Below are positions 1 through 11,900 of a stretch of DNA of 64,000 nt, piece after piece. How positions within the stretch are numbered: position 1 is the first letter of the stretch; each line of letters begins with the position of its first letter. The notes under the pieces are model-generated. The model ran no database searches and had not been told where the DNA came from. It was given only the letters and a program-made list of their open reading frames with translations. Origin of the DNA: Scenedesmus sp. ARA3 (lineage: Eukaryota; Chlorophyta; Chlorophyceae; Sphaeropleales; Scenedesmaceae); NCBI GenBank assembly GCA_004335835.1, contig RWJK01001622.1:42013-106012 (forward strand), written 5' to 3'. A program made the position numbers and the translations under genes.

Positions 1-1193
1 CAGCTGAGTGTTTTTTCCGTCCAGCTGCATGTGTTATATGTGCGCCTGCTGGCCGAATGCCGGCCGGGTGAAGGTCACATCTACAGGACTGCATATTCAT
101 CATCATGACATGAGTGCTGCCCGGCGGCATACTGCTGGCTCTGTCCTTCCCTTTTTGAAAGCCTTTCTCAGAGATTTGTCATCAGTATACAGCCACTTGC
201 TGTCACCTAGCGGTGCAGCAGCGACTACTGATCTTTAACAATGCCAGCGTGTATCCTGCACCAGGAACTCAGGCCTGGGTGTGACCAAACCTGCCCGGTT
301 GAGGTGCGTGAAAGTTTAACTTCTGTTTGACGGCTTTGATACCGCTCAGCCCGCCACAATCAGCGACAGAATGACTTCCAAAATGTGACCATTATGAACT
401 TGGCCTGCACGCCAGCATGAAGCGGATGCATTAAATTCACACCTGCCTTGCTGCTGTAAAGCCAGCAGCAGCTCAGCTCGGCAGCCGAGCCACTGCTAGC
501 CAGCAGTGCCCCTGCCAGCCAGCAGCCGCAGTGCTGAGCTGCTGTCACAGCTCGGTGCCTGATGCAGGGCAGCGTGCAGGGAAACCTACCAACAGCACAC
601 GCACTGCATGTTACAGGGTCAATCAACCGCTATGATGAAAAGTCACTGTTCGGTGGTGCCGTCTCTGGCATCGCACGCAGGGCTAGGCCCCCATAGCAGC
701 CGGCGAGAGGCTTATCACACATCACACCTTTGACCAGTCGCTGAATCACATTATCAGTCCCGCTTACTGGCAAGCGTTCATTATGCAATATAGCACCACA
801 TATAAAATGATTTAACAGTGATAGCGGGCAGCTTTTGTATTCCAAGGAAACGTGAACTTCGCCGGAGGTTGCAGTACGCCAACCAAACCACACCACTACC
901 TCCCAGGGTACTGTTCTAGCACTAACCGTAGAACGCTGATCAACTTATTTTGTTTGAACATCTGGGATCTTGGTCGATTGACAGCTGCCTGTGCTGCAGC
1001 ACTAGCACTGTTAAACTACCTGCCTGCCAGTCGGTCCTTTGTCAAGCCATACTGCGCACGAACTGACCGCATATCTTTTGATCTATGCCTGTGCTTTGAT
1101 CAAGGTGACAGCAGCTCATCGTAGCTGCGATGGCGTGGAGATGAGGCCACGCTTGCCAGGCAGCGCAGCACGCTGCACGCCGCTAATAAAGCC
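1..1193. other. Upstream region without a recognised gene
   Basis: I see no protein-like reading frame or RNA gene here. Short frames on both strands have no domain-like composition. The last part presumably holds the promoter and 5' UTR of the Cys-rich gene that starts at 1194, but I see no clear TATA box. Confidence 0.5.
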
Positions 1194-1808
1194 ATGAACA
1201 GCAATGTTACAAGATACGTGTTACATCTGCTGCTGCTACTGGCGCTGGCAGCTCCGGTCCACAGCAGCAGCAGCAAGCTGAGCACGAATGGTGCTGGCAG
1301 CCCAGAGCTCTGCAGCCAGGTGCACCGAGCGTGCAACAGATGCGTTTACGCAAGGAAAACGAGAGACAGCAGCGCAGCCACGACTCTGGTTTGTTTGGGC
1401 TGCACTGGAGGCTATCGCCTGAAGAAAGCCTGGACACCAGCAGACACACCAACATGTGGTGAGCAAGTGCTTGTTGCTGGACCGTCAGTGTGCATGATGG
1501 CACGGATATCTCGTGCATGAGCAAAGCAGCAGATGCTTGATGCAAACAGAACACATTGTGCACATCTGTCACGTCGTGCAGCACCGCCAGCTGGCAGCTG
1601 CAGATCAGCATGGTACTGCCGATCCATGGGACACTTTGCCTGTTCCTGCTGTCAGTTTGAGCCTGTGCACTCGGTACCAACTTGCAAAACCCAGCTGGTA
1701 CAACATGTTTCACTTTTTCAGGACAACAACTGTCTTTGCGCCCTCTGTCATGGTGTGAAGCACCCTGCTGCCACCATCTCGATCAGGAACAAACAGCAGC
1801 ACTGCTTC

Positions 1809-1865
<57 letters not shown>

Positions 1866-1915
1866 NNNNNNNNNNNNNNNNNNNNNNNNNNNNNNNNNNN
1901 NNNNNNNNNNNNNNN

Positions 1916-1972
<57 letters not shown>

Positions 1973-2803
1973 ACAGAGTGCGCTGCCGGCAGGTTCTGGT
2001 CCCCCAGCGCACAGGACTGCATGTTCTGCCCCAAAGGACTGTACTGCTCTGGAGGTGACTTGCCAGCAGGAGAGTGCCCCGCAGGACTAGCCACCATATT
2101 GGTTGGTGCTAGGACGCTTGATCAGTGCTTCACAAAGCCAGGATATGGCAGGATCAGCTATAGGGGCGCTGATGGAAGGCTGGCAGTGGCGGCTAGTGTG
2201 TGTCCTCCGGGGAGGTATAACCAAGGTGGGTAGGTAATGGAGTTAGTCCAAGAGTGATGGACGGCAGCAGTGAAGTGTGGCGCTGCTAGCGCTATGGCAG
2301 TGCAGCAGGGTAGAGAGGGAGAGCAAGGCAGGAAATATGCAGCACTGGAAGGGTGCTTGAATCATGAACAGCACAAGAGCTGCTGCATGGCAGCACAGCG
2401 ATGTGACGACAGCCGCTCAAACATGGCAGTTGAAACAATGCTGGACAAAGGCAGCAGCAGCAGCAGCAGCAGCAGCAGCTATTGCGTTTTGGAAGGCAGC
2501 CAAGTGCAGTGCTGCACACAGTCCTCTGGCGCGTTCTGACACAGCTGCAGCAACTGACTTTTGCCGCTCCTGCACCGTGTTGTGTGCTGCAGGCGGCAAC
2601 AGCATGGGCTGCAAGCAGTGCCCGCCAGGTGGGAGGCAGAAAGAGTTCTGCTGCTGATGATGCTACTGCACCTGTCACAGCGGCATGGCCGACAATGTTG
2701 TGCAAGCTCTGTGTGTAGCATGTGTCCAGCACAGCAGCTCTTGTGCGCGAATCAACACTTCAACACAAGTTGTGGTGGTGTGGCTAAAACGTTGGAATCA
2801 ACA

Positions 2804-2842
<39 letters not shown>

Positions 2843-5173
2843 AGGGCTGACCACTGTCCAGGCAGCATCCACGGCCTACTCGCAGTGCGGTGAGCGCAAG
2901 ATGCACATGCTGTGCCAGCTGCTGCCAAGACCGAGCTAATTGCATGTTGCCAGCGAGCTGTGGCACCTCACTGCATTACAATTTGTCTTCTTTTAAACAC
3001 CCTAGAGACTGTCTGCTGATCAGCCTGAGCCATGACAGAGCGTGACCTACACAATGCCAGCCCCTTTCGACGCCTTTTAGTACAGAAGCAGCACATGGGG
3101 CAGCTGTCAAGTCAGACATGTGACAGTGCCCAGCACCCAACGGCTGGCAGCAGTCGATGCACACACACGTAGAATCTTCAGGCAGGTGTGGCAAGCTGCT
3201 GTGGTTTGGATCAACTCCTGCATATGTATGTTCACCTGCCATCAACTGCCGCAGTGGCCCCACCCGGCTACTGTATGGGCAACAGTGCTGCCAAGAAGTG
3301 CCCCAGGGGCACCTACACGGACAGCTTCAACACGCTGAGCTTCTGGTGAGCTGCGATAACTTTTGCTGCTGCTGCTGCTGCTGCTGTTGGTGTGTCAACA
3401 GCCGGAAGTCGTGGTGAGTTCTGCTGTGCTGCAGCAGTTGCATATCTTTTCAAAACCAGGGGCACCTACACAGACACCTTCAAGATTCTGAGCTTCTGGT
3501 GGGCTGCTGGAACTTTGCTGCTGCTGCTGGTGGTTCAATAACCTGACAAGGTAGTGTCTTGGTCTGCAACAGACACAAAGGTGCTGTTGCAGAGCGTACC
3601 CTGGCAGCGGTGGCAGGCTGTGTAAAGCATTCGTCACTCAAGAATGCCATTGCATAAGCTACTTGCATCCATGCACGTTGCACATACAATGTTTCACTGC
3701 TGCCTAACAGATCCGATTAGGCTGACAGTGGCTGCTGTTTTCTTTTCGTCACCTGCTACTGCTTGTGCTGCTGCTGCTATGCTGGATGTACAGCATTCCC
3801 TGCAAGGCTGGCCTCACAACACCAGATGAGGCCAGCACCAGCATTGGGGCATGCAAGCTGGCAACCCGCGGCTACCACCTCACTGTCACACAGTCAAACA
3901 GAACAGCAGCACAGCAGACCGGCAATCTGGACACTTCTGCTGGTGGCAACAGCAGCACCAACTCATCAAATGGGCTGCAGAGTTCGAAGGATCCGTTCGT
4001 TGCGAGCATTGCAGCAGCGTTGTGTCCTCCGAACAGCTACCAAGATGGGGAGACAACACAGCAGCAGTGCACACCATGCCCGCATGGGTTACGCACAGAG
4101 CAGGTGAGGCCAGGCTTGTATGTTTGCCGCACTTTTTGCACATCTATCAGCTCCTCCCGCCCAAGGGGAGCATCTCTGCATGTCCAACATGGTAGGCCCA
4201 CAGCAAGCAGGTGCATTGCTTGAGGCATTTTGAGCACGCACAGAGCAGGTGGGAGCAGGCTTGCAACTCACTCTGTTTACATGTCTGCCCCTCCTAGCCA
4301 TACAAAAGAAGCAAGCTTGCATGTTTGTCACTGCATCACCGCAGCAAGAGGCTCATGGCTGTGCCCCTAGCTTTTCATATGGACAGCAGGCAGATGGTCA
4401 ATTAAGCTGACCCACCCAGCGCAGAGACGACTGGGTGGTTGGCAAGGCTGCAAATGAACGTACAATCAGGGTTACGGCTGGCAGCAGCAGCAGCAGCAGC
4501 AAAAGCAGCAAAACTCTGCACAGTGTCTAAACACAGTCACATAACAGAGCATGATGTGCTATGCAGGCGGGGGCAGATGGTGTTGCGCTGTGCCTGGCGC
4601 CGCCTGGCATGCAGCTGCTGCCTGGTGATGGCAGCATCAGCGACTGCCCTGTGGGCAGCTACAAGGAGGGCTGGAACCTGAACCCCTGCATCAGCGTGAG
4701 TGACTGCTGCTGACTCAGCATTAGGAAGTTTAAGATGCATAGAAATTCCAAAAACTGATTTTCATGCTGAGGTGGCTGGAACCTGAACCCCTGCATCAGC
4801 GTGAGTGGCTGCTGCTGACCTCAGCATTGGTTTACAATGCTGACCCCTTGCAATGCGGAACTCGCCATTTGCATGCTGCTCTTTAGCCTAAATGCTCGGA
4901 GCATGGCTGGAATCTGAATCGCTGCATCAGCGTGAGTGGCTGCCTTCCCGACTGCAGTAAACCACACCAGTTGAAGAGACAGTGTAACGCAGTAAAGGTA
5001 GCAGCAGTTACGGCCAGCAGCAGTCCTCCTCAAGCAACTGCAACGTCATGACCTCCACGTCATACGGCTAGAGTACAAAAGGCAAGCTGACGTCTGAAGT
5101 TGGCGGATCATGACTCGTTTCTTACTACATAATTTCTCCCGCTCACCTGCCCACCAGCCTGCCTGCCTGTCCG

Positions 5174-5208
<35 letters not shown>

Positions 5209-5209
5209 G

Positions 5210-5241
<32 letters not shown>

Positions 5242-5947
5242 AATGCCTACCTGCCTGCCTGCCTGCCTGAATGCCTGCCTGCCTGCCTGCCTGCCTGCAG
5301 TGTGGCGACGGCTTGCTCACAGAGAGCGATGGGGCAGTCAGCGCAGATGCCTGCTATGTGCCCCCAGGCTTTGGCATCGTGCGTGCAGAAGGCAGTGGCA
5401 CTATCGCTGCAGTGATGTGTGTGCAGGGCATGTTTGGCAGGTCAGCGCCCAACTACGACACACGATCTACAAGGTGAGCTTATGCCATAGATACAGAGGT
5501 TACAATTGTCAGCTTATGCCACACAGGCGTGGTTGATGGGCCACATTGCTAGGGCGGTTGCAGGTACAACTAGCAGCAGCAGCAGCAGTAGCAGCAGCAA
5601 TGGTAGCGTCTGTGACAACAGCTGCCGCAGTGGCACTATGCCATCATGCATGTGCAGAGCATATTTGGCAGGTCAGCGCCAAATCAAGACAAACGATCCA
5701 CGAGGTGAGCTCATGCCACGCAGACGTGGTTGATGGGCCACATTGCTAGGGCGGTTGCAGGAACAACTAGCAGCAGCAGGGGCAGCATTGGTTGCGTCTG
5801 TGACAGCAGCTGCGGCAGTGGCACTATGCCAGCATGCATGTGCAGGGCATGTTTGGCAGGTCAGTGCCAAACACATGATTCACCAGGTGAGCTTGTGCCA
5901 AGCAGACGTGGTTGATAGGCCACATTGCTAGCGCAGCTGCAAGTACT

Positions 5948-5995
<48 letters not shown>

Positions 5996-7732
5996 GGTAG
6001 CGTCTGCGAAAGCATTTCACTTCTGTCCTCAGGCATCATGTTGCTGCTACTTTGCTGTACCATCATACCCTGTAGCATGATGTCACGGCTTGTTGTGCTT
6101 GCAGGTGCATGCCCTGCCCTGGCAACACTGCCACGGCTGGACTTTGTATGCATCTAAATGTTGCAACCGGCACTGCCTGAAGCTGCTGCCAGCCAGATTG
6201 CAACAGCAGCAGCAGCAGCTGCATTTGAGGCGAGTCCACGCAGCCAGCCGATAACCGCAGTGGCCCTGCTGTCACTCCGGTTCTCCCAATGCTGTACATC
6301 ACATGCTGCAATGGCTGTGCTTGCAGGTGCGTGCCCTGCCCCGGCAACACCGCCACAGCTGATGTCATCACCGGCATCCCCACAAGCAGCGGTTACACCG
6401 ACATCTCAGATTGCCAGCCCCTTCCAGGCAAAGGATTCTTCCCTGATGGAGTGGTGCAGCCCTGTCCAGTTGGCTATTGGTCAGCCGGCTTGCAGCAGCG
6501 GACTTGCAAACCATGTCCTGCAGCGCACACAACACTTTCTGAGGGCTCAACTAGCCCAAAAGACTGTGTGGTACAGCCCGGGTGGGCAATGGCAGGCAGT
6601 GGACTGCCGCAGCCATGTGCCAAAGGCTTTTATGGGCCAGGGGGGAATGCGGGTGATGCCAACGGCGTGTGCGTTGAGTGCCCTGCGGGCTGGACGACGG
6701 CTGAAAGCGCTGAGGACAGTGCCAGCGACTGCAGAGGTGCGGTGTAGTGCGGTATGGTGCTGTGCAGGGTGTGGGGATGCGTGTGTTCGCTCCAGGACTT
6801 GCAGCCGGCTGATAAAGCATCGTTGCATATGTGCTGAAAGTTTTTATACTTAAACAGGTTGTATATCAGCCATACTTGCGCTCATAAATGACATCCAACT
6901 CCATTGCATCATACTCTCGTCAAGGACAGGCAACATTGCAACTGCGAGCACATGTTGCGCTCTGATGTTGTGCACTGACAAGGCTAAGTTGGTATTCCAA
7001 CACTGCACCGTCTCTGCGGCTCTTGGCCACTCCTGCTCTGCAGTGTGCCTTCCCGGCTATGGTGGCCCCTCTTGCTCTCAGTGCAGCTACGGCACATTTT
7101 CCTTTGGCGGCTCAACAACCCCTTGCCGCAGCTGTGACGCCGGCTCAACCAGCAAAAGAGGCGCAGAGAGTGCAACAGAATGCGTGTCAATATGGCCTGA
7201 TGAGGAGTCTTCTAGAAATGTGCACATACCACTCAGCAATGAAGGGTTTTGGCAGAATGCGCCTGCTGGTGCAGCATCAATGCATGCTTGCAAGGCACAG
7301 TGCGGCCCGGGCTGCATTATGTTGAGGTATGGGAACGATGCACCTAAAGATGCCCCAACCTGCCAGGTTTTGATGGCCTTATCAAGTAGCAATGGGGGTG
7401 CTTGGTTTCAAAGCAAGGTTGCATCAGGGTTCAAGGCTTTTGGCGGGGGCGCGGTGCTGGATTATGCATTTTCGTATGTTCCAGAGGGGTTGGTTGTAGG
7501 GGAGCTTCAGGCAGAGTTAGGCAGAGTGAGTTTCGGCAAGTGTTTAGAGGCATGCAGCCAGAGTGACGACTGTGTTTTGGTCCGCATCAAGCGCAGCAGC
7601 AGCAGTAGCAGCAGTGTAGATGCATGTGGGTTGTATAAAGGTGTTGTTCTGGATGAAAGTTGGACCAGCTTATACAGGATTGCGCCAGAATCTCTTTTGG
7701 AAGATGGGGCAGTGGTGAACACCCTTCCTTGA
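1194..7732 (+). CDS. Secreted Cys-rich GCC2/GCC3-type protein, multi-exon
   Basis: The start at 1194 opens a signal peptide with a Leu/Ala core ending near APVHSS, so the product is probably secreted or has a large extracellular part. Exon-like segments follow to a TGA at 7730-7732. Clear ones are 1194-1458, about 1972-2225, 2592-2632, about 2841-2890, 3263-3345, about 4020-4103, about 4585-4695, 5300-5473, 6327-6735 and about 7015-7732. They share the GCC2/GCC3 (ephrin-receptor-like) pattern: CxxCPxG spacing, then a Thr/Ser-rich turn ending in a Cys, for example CVECPAGWTTAESAEDSASDC. The last exon is long and ends in a Cys-containing region that resembles PAN/apple modules only loosely. No C-terminal membrane anchor is visible. 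The repeats suggest an adhesion or extracellular-matrix role, which is inference. Introns hold several echoes of exon edges, CAG/CTG tracts and one N gap. Internal splice positions are approximate. Confidence 0.72.
1816..1971 (+). repeat. (CTG)n microsatellite with a 50-base N gap
   Basis: An uninterrupted CTG tract runs from about 1816 to 1865 and resumes from 1916 to about 1971, with 50 Ns (1866-1915) between. It sits in an intron of the Cys-rich gene just before the exon that begins near 1972. The gap is probably an unresolved continuation of the repeat, so its true length is unknown. Leu, Ala, Cys, Ser or Gln runs translated from it are artefacts. Confidence 0.9.
4670..4937 (+). repeat. 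Three copies of an exon end with its 5' splice site
   Basis: The exon end encoding GWNLNPCIS followed by GTGAGTG occurs three times, with the junction at 4695, 4800 and 4931. The first is continuous with the rest of the exon and is taken as the used junction. The other two are intronic echoes. Confidence 0.75.
5155..5300 (+). repeat. (CCTG)n tetranucleotide tract before an exon
   Basis: About 145 bp of nearly pure CCTG repeats with a few GTCC, GAAT and TACC interruptions runs directly into the exon starting near 5300 (CGDGLLTESDG). It acts as the 3' end of the preceding intron of the Cys-rich gene. Confidence 0.85.
5385..5935 (+). repeat. Three tandem ~180-230 bp units copying an exon end
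   Basis: The exon end around VQGMFGRSAPNYDTR and its 5' splice site (GTGAGC) is repeated in tandem, with GT positions at about 5474, 5705 and 5887. Each copy is followed by the same intron start, including a shared segment around CGTGGTTGATGGGCCACATT. Copies two and three carry internal changes, and the first copy is the one continuous with the exon. Confidence 0.75.
6101..6360 (+). repeat. Exon start duplicated upstream with its acceptor
   Basis: The acceptor TTGCAG and the first ~35 bases of the exon encoding CVPCPGNTAT occur at 6105 (echo) and 6327 (exon). They are 222 bp apart. Confidence 0.7.
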
Positions 7733-8285
7733 CGCTGGTACTGACAGTGTTGTATCGGTATATGTTCCCCGTGAGCAGACTAGCGGCCCACTGGGCTAGT
7801 GAGTGGGGTTGGGTTCAGTCCCAGAGGTGCATTATACTGTAGTTCAAGTTTGTGTAGTGGCACGCTGCTTACCTTGACAGGTGACCTGCAATGCGCATGG
7901 TTCGATCTTTGTGCCTTGAAGGGTGGACAGGTTGGCGCTGGTTGTCGCCAAAACGTATGTGATGTGTGCTGGAGCAGCTGCATAGGCTGCTCGTTGATCG
8001 CATGCATTGTACAGTGTGCATATCTTGCAAGCAAAAATACATTGCGGCTGATCTGTAGAAGTACAGCTGTACACGCTGAGCTACTGTCAATACAATTGCT
8101 TAGACTGAAACGTCGATACATGCTGTTATGCAGGCCGCAGCATGTGTGGTAATTGGATACTGGGTTTGGCCTGCTATGGGCATTAATAACTTCAAGTCGG
8201 ATTGTGGGTGCTGAGCAGCCACTGGGGTCTCAATGTGATAGCGCTCGTATGATTTACATTGCTTGCATTGATGCACTAGCAGCTG
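7733..8285. other. Gap without a recognised gene
   Basis: This stretch lies between the 3' end of the Cys-rich gene and the LINE fragment. No domain-like frame, tRNA or recognisable repeat was seen. Confidence 0.45.
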
Positions 8286-8723
8286 AGCCTGCAGCCTGGC
8301 TGCCACGGAGCTGCCATGGGTAACTTGCCTTTCTATGCATCAGTCCGCGAGCGATTTGCTATGTTGTTCGAACCCTTCGGGGACTCGTCACAAACATGGG
8401 CTACTATTGCTGGTTGCCACCCAGCAGGCGANGACATGATCACTTTTATGAAGCAGGCACCTGCTATGGTGGCCGCTTTTGTGCACTGCTGCTATCTGAT
8501 GCGGTGTCACCCGGACACTGATCCTGAGGTCTTTCTGTCCTCTCAGGCTATTGCTCAAGCTATTGATGATGCTGATGAGTTTTTTTTCTGCGTTTTCGTC
8601 TGACGGTTTGGACGATGATGAGTTGTTCTTCGATGTTTCCTCCCCCTTTGAGCCTCTCGTTGGCTCCTGACTGGGGTTCCCACTCCTCGTTGAGTGGAGC
8701 ATGTAATGTAATGTAATGTAATG
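8286..8723 (+). mobile_element. 3' fragment of a non-LTR retrotransposon (LINE)
   Basis: The frame around 8316-8603 contains VRERFAMLFEPF, then a conserved block ending VAAFVHCCYLMR. This resembles the C-terminal tail of LINE ORF2 proteins downstream of reverse transcriptase. It ends in a short 3' UTR with two potential hairpins (GAGCC/GGCTC at 8650-8666; CCACTC/GAGTGG at 8680-8697) and a tail of ATGTA repeats at 8701-8723. A related 3' end without the coding part lies at 21724-21795. The element is strongly 5'-truncated, with no reverse transcriptase or endonuclease in the window, and one ambiguous base lies at about 8432. Assignment rests on the tail structure and the second copy more than on protein similarity. 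Confidence 0.55.
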
Positions 8724-8904
8724 GTAACAGACACACACCCATCAAATTCGTGACAAATGATGTGTGTGTTGAACAACGGGAACACAGCCCGTTCATCGTC
8801 ATCAAATCGTACAGCTCCCACGATCAGCCACTAGAAGCATTCATCTGCACATACACAAAGTGTGTACACATTCTGGCTGCCTCGCGTGCTTCAGTTCCGG
8901 CTGG

Positions 8905-11900
8905 TCAGTTGCCAACGGGTGAGCCCGCAGCACCCCGCCCACCACTGCCAACCCCACCGCCCACCCGGCCTGCTTTGCTGTTGTGCTGCCTGCTGCCCTG
9001 CTCCACATGCAGCTGCCCACCAACACCCACCAGGCCTGCCCCATAGCCGCTGCTGCTGTCATCCAAGCTGCCATAGCTGCTGCGCTGCACATACAAACTT
9101 CTTGCCCCTGCAGCTGAGCCAGCCACTGCGGCAGCATCCTCCATGCTGCGCCTGCCCTGCAGCCCTGCAGCAGCTGCACCGGCATCATCTGCTGCCGCGA
9201 GAGAGCGGCTCACCGTTGTGTGCTGCATGCCATGGTGCCGGGCATCTGCTGCTGCAGCATCACTGGGCCTCGCTATAGTAGCAGCTGCGCCAGCTGCTGA
9301 AGCATTGCTGCGCAGCTCTGGCTCGCCGTCCTGCTGCTGCTGCTTGTGTGCTTCAAGCACCATCATCATCACAAAGGGATTACTCCTGCAGCACACACAT
9401 ACATACAGGCGCATCAGCCACGCCTTGATTCGCTGCAGACTCAAGCTGTCTTAGGCAGGCATGCACTGCAGTGCATTGTCATATTGCAGGTGCTTTGGAA
9501 CAACATCACACTCTGAACTTGCATACATGTACATATGATCAACTTGAACTGGCAGTGGCTGCTGCACAGCCCACACCCGCCAGCCCACCTGTAGCACACC
9601 ACTGCCCAGGCCAGGCCGCAGCTCACGATGCGCAGCAGGTTCAGCACCTGCCACATGTTGACCTGCACAACAGCAGCAGCATAGCAGATTATGTGACAGC
9701 AGCGCTTGGCAACGGGTAGCAGACTCATGAAGCAACAGGCGGATCTGTTAGCTCGCCACATGAATGCGGGCGCCCAGCGACACCACCCGGTGGCTGGGTA
9801 CCCAGCGTGTATCACTGAATGCTGCAGCAAGCTGTGCGAAACAACACAACCTTCCAGCAGCCACAACACAGCGCAAGCCACATCCCAACCTCAGCACAAA
9901 TGTGCCGCCTCCTGCCCGTCTCCACTCATGCATAGGCGCATTACCCACCTTCTTTACAAAGGCCTGCTGCAGCGGCAGCGCCCAGTAGCCCACGTCTCGC
10001 CGCGCCTCAACGGGCTGCACCAAACATTGCTGAAGCACTGGGTGCTGCTGCAACCTTTGAGACCCAACATTTTGTGCATCATATGTGATCACACGATTAT
10101 GGGATCACAACCCACCTTCTTCACAAAGGCCTGCTGCAGCGGCAGCGCCCAGTAGCCCACGTCGCGCCGCGCCTCAAAGGTGAGCTGGTCGTCAATGGGC
10201 GTGGCCAGCAGGTTGGCAGCGTACGCCAGCAGGTACAGCGCCAGCACACTGCCATCCGCTACGCGCAGCCTGCAGCCACACAAAATAACTGCTTTGTTAT
10301 GATGCTTACATGCAAATGTTATCGATATGTCAATAACGGTTGTGCAGTTATAGGCATATGGTTGTTCCACCCTGTGAAGTGAAGCGGCCACATAGACCAG
10401 CAGGTACAACGCCAACACGCTGCCATCCGCCACGCGCAGCCTGCAGCCAAAAACATTGGGCATCTAGTCAAACGATTGCAGTTGTGCCATGTTGTGGTCA
10501 GCAGGTTGGCTGCATAAGCCAGCAGGTACAGCGCCAGCACGCTGCCGTCCGCCACGCGCAGCCTGCAGCAGCAAACATTGGCATCTAGTCAAATGAATGC
10601 TGTTGTGCCATGTCTTGGCCAGCAGGTTGGCCGCATAAGCCAGCAGGTACAGCGCCAGCACGCTGCCATCCGCCACGCGCAGCCTGCAGCCACAGACGGC
10701 AACAATGGTCATGTAGTTATATGACGTTAAACCGTCATGCGCGCCGGCAGGTACAGCGCCAGCAAGCTGCCATCCACCACGCGCAGCCTGCATTCACAAC
10801 AAAAGATGGGCGACTAGCTACATGCACGTACATAAGCAACCCTGTCATTGTTTGATAGCATGACACACAGGCATCATGTGGCAGTGTCTGCGCTGCTATG
10901 TCTCCTCCAGCCAAAAGCGCCAAAGAACCACTCCGCTCCACGCCGTGCCAGGCGCACCTGAGGAGGCTGGGCCTGAAGCCTCTCAGCTGGTTGTATGCAA
11001 GGCGGGATGCCGCCGACACCAGGGATACATAGTTGGCGTCAACCTGCTGTGTGTGCACGCCGTGCGGTACGAAAGACAACATCTGCCAGCTAACAACACC
11101 AAACAACCGCGAATCCAGGCGCACCTGAGGAAGCTAGGCCTGAAGCCTCCCAGCTGGTCGTAGGCAAGGCGGGACGACGCCGACACCAGCGACAGGCTGA
11201 TCAGCGTGAAGAAAGCCCGGTTCACCATCTGGCAGCGAAGCAGGCCGGATCCAGCAGAAAATTTACAGCATCAGCCAATATCAAGGGCAAATGCATGACT
11301 AGATGCACATGCTGCAATGTCTGAGACATGACATGCTTGAGTAGCTATGAGCCAGCAAGTTGCTGGGCAGACAAGCACAGCTGCAAGTTCAATTGCAAGG
11401 TGAGGGGCAGTGCTTTTGCCAGCAGGCAGCATTGCAAGCATGAGGAGCTGCCCAGGCTTGCTGCCTCACCTGTGCGTGTGCCGAGTAGTATGCCAGGAAG
11501 CCGTCCCTGCCTGCTGTGATGTACTGCAGGTATGTCATGAACAGGCTCAGCAGCGCCAGCCCACCAGCAAGACCCTGCAGCACAAGCGAGCGTGTTGTGA
11601 GTACCTCTGTGCAGCCCGCATGCCTCCAGGGCCTGGTGTCACTGCACTTGCTCCCTCCTACGCTACCCACACCATGCGCTGCTGCGCTTGTGAGCCAGAA
11701 ATAGCCTGAAATAACAAACGCACTCCCTCCCCAGTCCGGCGACATGGTCACAACACCAGCTGCAGCGCACCTGCATGAACACCCCCAGTGCTGCCATGGC
11801 GCTGCCCATGCTCTCATTTACCACTGGCGAAACCCCTTTCCCTGCTAGGCAAAATTTCTGTCCCAGCTGCAGCACACCTGCGCAAACATGCCCAGTGCCG

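Noticed and set aside
1533..2233. Long frames with poly-Leu, poly-Ala, poly-Cys and X runs
   Set aside because: They are translations of a CTG microsatellite and an N gap inside an intron.
8363..8378. tRNA B-box-like GTTCGAACCC
   Set aside because: It lies in the LINE coding remnant; no matching A box or cloverleaf arms are present.
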